6,443 bases of DNA from Bdellovibrio sp. (GTDB lineage: Bacteria > Bdellovibrionota > Bdellovibrionia > Bdellovibrionales > Bdellovibrionaceae), in NCBI GenBank assembly GCA_019104905.1, contig JAHRXB010000271.1:1-6443 (forward strand), given 5' to 3'. Under the pieces are notes generated by a model. That model was not told the origin of the DNA, ran no database searches, and saw nothing but the letters and a program-made list of their open reading frames with translations. Of the stretch, positions 4,905-6,443 are shown in pieces (positions within the stretch are counted from its first letter, which is position 1; each line of letters begins with the position of its first letter). The translations under genes and the position numbers were made by a program.

Positions 4905-5873
4905 ATGGATATGAAAAATGATCAGGAAGATTACGTTGCAGTTTCTCGGGATGAATTCATCGTCGGCACGCAGGTGCCGGTGGATATTTTTTTAAAACTC
5001 TCTGAGTCTAGATATGTGATGATTCTCAAAGAGGGAGCCATCGTTCGTTTTGACCAAATGCACTTTCCCGAAAAAGCGGAATGGCTCTATGTGCGAAAAG
5101 CCGACTATCACAAATGTGTCGGGCAGACTTTGACTGTTGCGGGAATTGTCTTAGACAGTGATAAAATCAGTCAGGAAAAGAAAACCGTCTTTCTTTCCAA
5201 AGCGGCGGACTCTATTTTTAAAGAGATTGAGCATCTGGGGTTTGATCATCAGACTTTGGAGCACTCTAAAATCGTCAGTAAATCCATTCAAACCTTAGTG
5301 GAAAATAAACCCGACATTGCGGCTGTCATCATGATGATGTCGAACCTCAACGACGATCTGATTCGCCACTCGATGATGGTGTCGGCGATCTCTGTGATTA
5401 TTGCTCGTTCTATGAAGTGGACCTTGGCACAAAATTTAGAGAAATTAGCACTCGGGGCTTTGTTGCATGACGTGGGAATGAAAGAGCTTCCCGACGAGAT
5501 CTTGGAAATGCCAAGGCATGCAATGACTCGCGATCAGGCCGCCGTCTATGAATCCCATGTCTATCGCGGTGTTGAGATATTGAGAAGTATGCCGTCTATC
5601 TCTGATGACATTATTGCGATTGTTTTAGAGCATCATGAAAATGCCCCGGGGCAAGGATATCCACGACGCTTGCGCGATATTAAGATCAACCCCTTTGCCC
5701 GCGTGGTGGCCTTGGCGGATTGTTTTTCTGAGATTGTCATGGAGTCACCCAACAACCCGCATCCCAAAACGGCCCCGGCCGCTTTACAGTTTATTGAGAT
5801 TGCTTTAGGGCAGCCCTTTCATAAACCAGCCTTTGCGGCCTTGAAGCAGGCCTTGCAGGGCCCGCCTCGGTAG
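4905..5873 (+). CDS. HD-GYP domain protein, probable cyclic-di-GMP phosphodiesterase
   Basis: A 322-residue soluble protein. Residues about 10-75 form a small N-terminal domain (V-D-I-F-L-K-L-S-E-S-R-Y and W-L-Y-V-R-K-A-D-Y) of the kind found before bacterial HD-GYP domains. The HD-GYP domain covers about 130-320 and keeps the metal ligands: His155 (R-H-S), His188-Asp189 (L-L-H-D-V-G), His218 (S-H-V-Y-R-G), His243-His244-Glu245, then G-Q-G-Y-P (249-253) and Asp272. The family hydrolyses c-di-GMP to pGpG or GMP. One canonical position differs: the usual H-D-x-G-K reads H-D-V-G-M-K, so Met192 occupies the Lys place and Lys193 is shifted by one. Activity is therefore likely but not assured. There is no receiver domain, so its input must come through the N-terminal domain. 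The Shine-Dalgarno is weak; ATG 4911 (codon 3) is an alternative start. It follows the phosphatase gene and converges on the outer-membrane gene. Confidence 0.9.
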   Translation: MDMKNDQEDYVAVSRDEFIVGTQVPVDIFLKLSESRYVMILKEGAIVRFDQMHFPEKAEWLYVRKADYHKCVGQTLTVAGIVLDSDKISQEKKTVFLSKAADSIFKEIEHLGFDHQTLEHSKIVSKSIQTLVENKPDIAAVIMMMSNLNDDLIRHSMMVSAISVIIARSMKWTLAQNLEKLALGALLHDVGMKELPDEILEMPRHAMTRDQAAVYESHVYRGVEILRSMPSISDDIIAIVLEHHENAPGQGYPRRLRDIKINPFARVVALADCFSEIVMESPNNPHPKTAPAALQFIEIALGQPFHKPAFAALKQALQGPPR

Positions 5874-5884
5874 GTAGTTTTTTT
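5849..5884 (+). terminator. Weak terminator candidate after the HD-GYP gene
   Basis: GGCC (5849-5852) can pair with GGCC (5859-5862) over a six-base loop, and a run of seven T lies at 5878-5884. The hairpin ends 15 bases before the T-run, so the arrangement is not canonical. The T-run also covers the stop codon of the convergent gene. Confidence 0.25.
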
Positions 5885-6443
5885 AGAAAAGATAAACAAG
5901 AGTTCCCATGGTGCGATGTTCAGTTCCTCGCGGGGATTCTTGTCCGTTGACTGAGCCTTGGCGCACAATCATCTCTTGGGATAATTGGAAGCTTAAATTC
6001 TGCGTGATACGGAATTTCACGTAAACCCGATGAGAAACAAACGAGTCTTTGAAGTCCGCGGGATTTGTTGCGTCGCCTTGATTGCGATGACGGTCTTTGA
6101 TGTCTGTCGCTGAAGACATCTGCATTTCATAGCCGGCTTTAATGCGACCTCTTTCAGCGGATAAGGCGGCCAGAGTGGTTGTGCCTAAGCCCCAATAGTA
6201 ACCACGCTTTCTGACGACACCAAATTGTTCCTCAAGGCTGCCTCCGCTTCCTTGGAAGTCATTCAACGCCCAGGACTTGACCATGGCGAAGTCTCCGTAA
6301 AAACCAAACTCGGCTTGGATGTTAACTCCTTTATAGAAGATATTGGCGCGTGCTGTGGCTCCTAAAATGTTGATAGTCCCGTAGAAGTCTTCCGTGTCGG
6401 ATTTTTTCGCCCCACCGCGATCGTGCCAGGTTGTTCCCGAACC
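5883..6443 (-). CDS. Outer-membrane beta-barrel protein, C-terminal part (5' end outside window)
   Basis: The frame is open from the right edge of the window to TAA at 5885-5883, giving 186 residues; the internal ATG at 6284 is not the true start because the reading continues upstream with the same character. The sequence consists of short amphipathic stretches with alternating aromatic and hydrophobic residues (for example A-N-I-F-Y-K-G-V-N-I-Q-A-E-F-G-F-Y-G and S-H-R-V-Y-V-K-F-R-I), separated by polar turns. The protein ends T-M-G-T-L-V-Y-L-F; a final Phe is the classic signal recognised by the BAM assembly machinery. It may belong to the DUF3943-like barrels, but that is a guess from general appearance. 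Only nine bases separate its stop from that of the HD-GYP gene. Confidence 0.75.
   Translation of the reverse strand, partial: GSGTTWHDRGGAKKSDTEDFYGTINILGATARANIFYKGVNIQAEFGFYGDFAMVKSWALNDFQGSGGSLEEQFGVVRKRGYYWGLGTTTLAALSAERGRIKAGYEMQMSSATDIKDRHRNQGDATNPADFKDSFVSHRVYVKFRITQNLSFQLSQEMIVRQGSVNGQESPRGTEHRTMGTLVYLF

Noticed and set aside
6284..6286. ATG at 6284 as start of the right-hand outer-membrane gene
   Set aside because: The frame continues without stop to the window edge with the same beta-strand pattern, and there is no Shine-Dalgarno at this ATG, so the gene is partial.
1..6443. Genome-wide recoding of TGA as an explanation for codon 38
   Set aside because: The FGE-like gene and the antiporter gene end naturally at TGA, and the other genes have no internal TGA, so only local readthrough is tenable.
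1..6443. CRISPR arrays, insertion sequences, tRNA genes, phage or toxin-antitoxin modules
   Set aside because: No regularly spaced repeats, transposase-like frames, cloverleaf sequences or short paired toxin-antitoxin frames were found on reading both strands.

Overview
The window looks like chromosomal DNA of a mid-GC, Gram-negative, predatory-type bacterium, most plausibly Bdellovibrio or a close relative in the Bdellovibrionota. This rests on gene style: a lipoprotein with a lipobox, a Sec-secreted protein, a beta-barrel protein ending in Phe, a compact HD-GYP phosphodiesterase with a small N-terminal domain, and an FGE-like surface-type protein. It is inference from resemblance, not a database match. 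No tRNA, rRNA, CRISPR array, insertion sequence or phage gene was seen.

Layout from left to right. 1-177 (+) is the 3' end of an FGE/SUMF1-like protein. 224-1264 (-) is a zinc-dependent alcohol dehydrogenase whose reading frame is interrupted by one in-frame TGA at codon 38. 1338-1640 (-) is a small four-cysteine lipoprotein with a good promoter. 1751-3562 (+) is a KefB/KefC-type K+/H+ antiporter with a C-terminal RCK domain. 3514-4008 (-) is a small secreted protein whose 3' end overlaps the antiporter gene tail to tail. 4084-4833 (+) is a tyrosine/lipid phosphatase with an HCxxGKDRTG P-loop. 4905-5873 (+) is an HD-GYP c-di-GMP phosphodiesterase. 5883-6443 (-) is the C-terminal part of an outer-membrane beta-barrel protein.

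The outstanding feature is in the alcohol dehydrogenase. The TGA sits exactly where this family has the Cys that binds the catalytic zinc (T-T-I-[C]-G-T-D). The other 345 codons are open, both zinc motifs and the NAD fold are intact, and the gene has a perfect Shine-Dalgarno and ATG. That pattern fits a selenocysteine codon better than random decay, but a recent nonsense mutation or a sequencing error cannot be excluded from this window. Two weak hairpins follow the TGA at distances suitable for a bacterial SECIS.

The genes do not form one pathway. They are mostly single-gene units with alternating orientation. Only the phosphatase and HD-GYP genes are in tandem, 71 bases apart. Secondary points of interest are a nested inverted repeat across the convergent overlap of the antiporter and secreted-protein genes, and overlapping back-to-back -35 elements between the secreted-protein and phosphatase genes.
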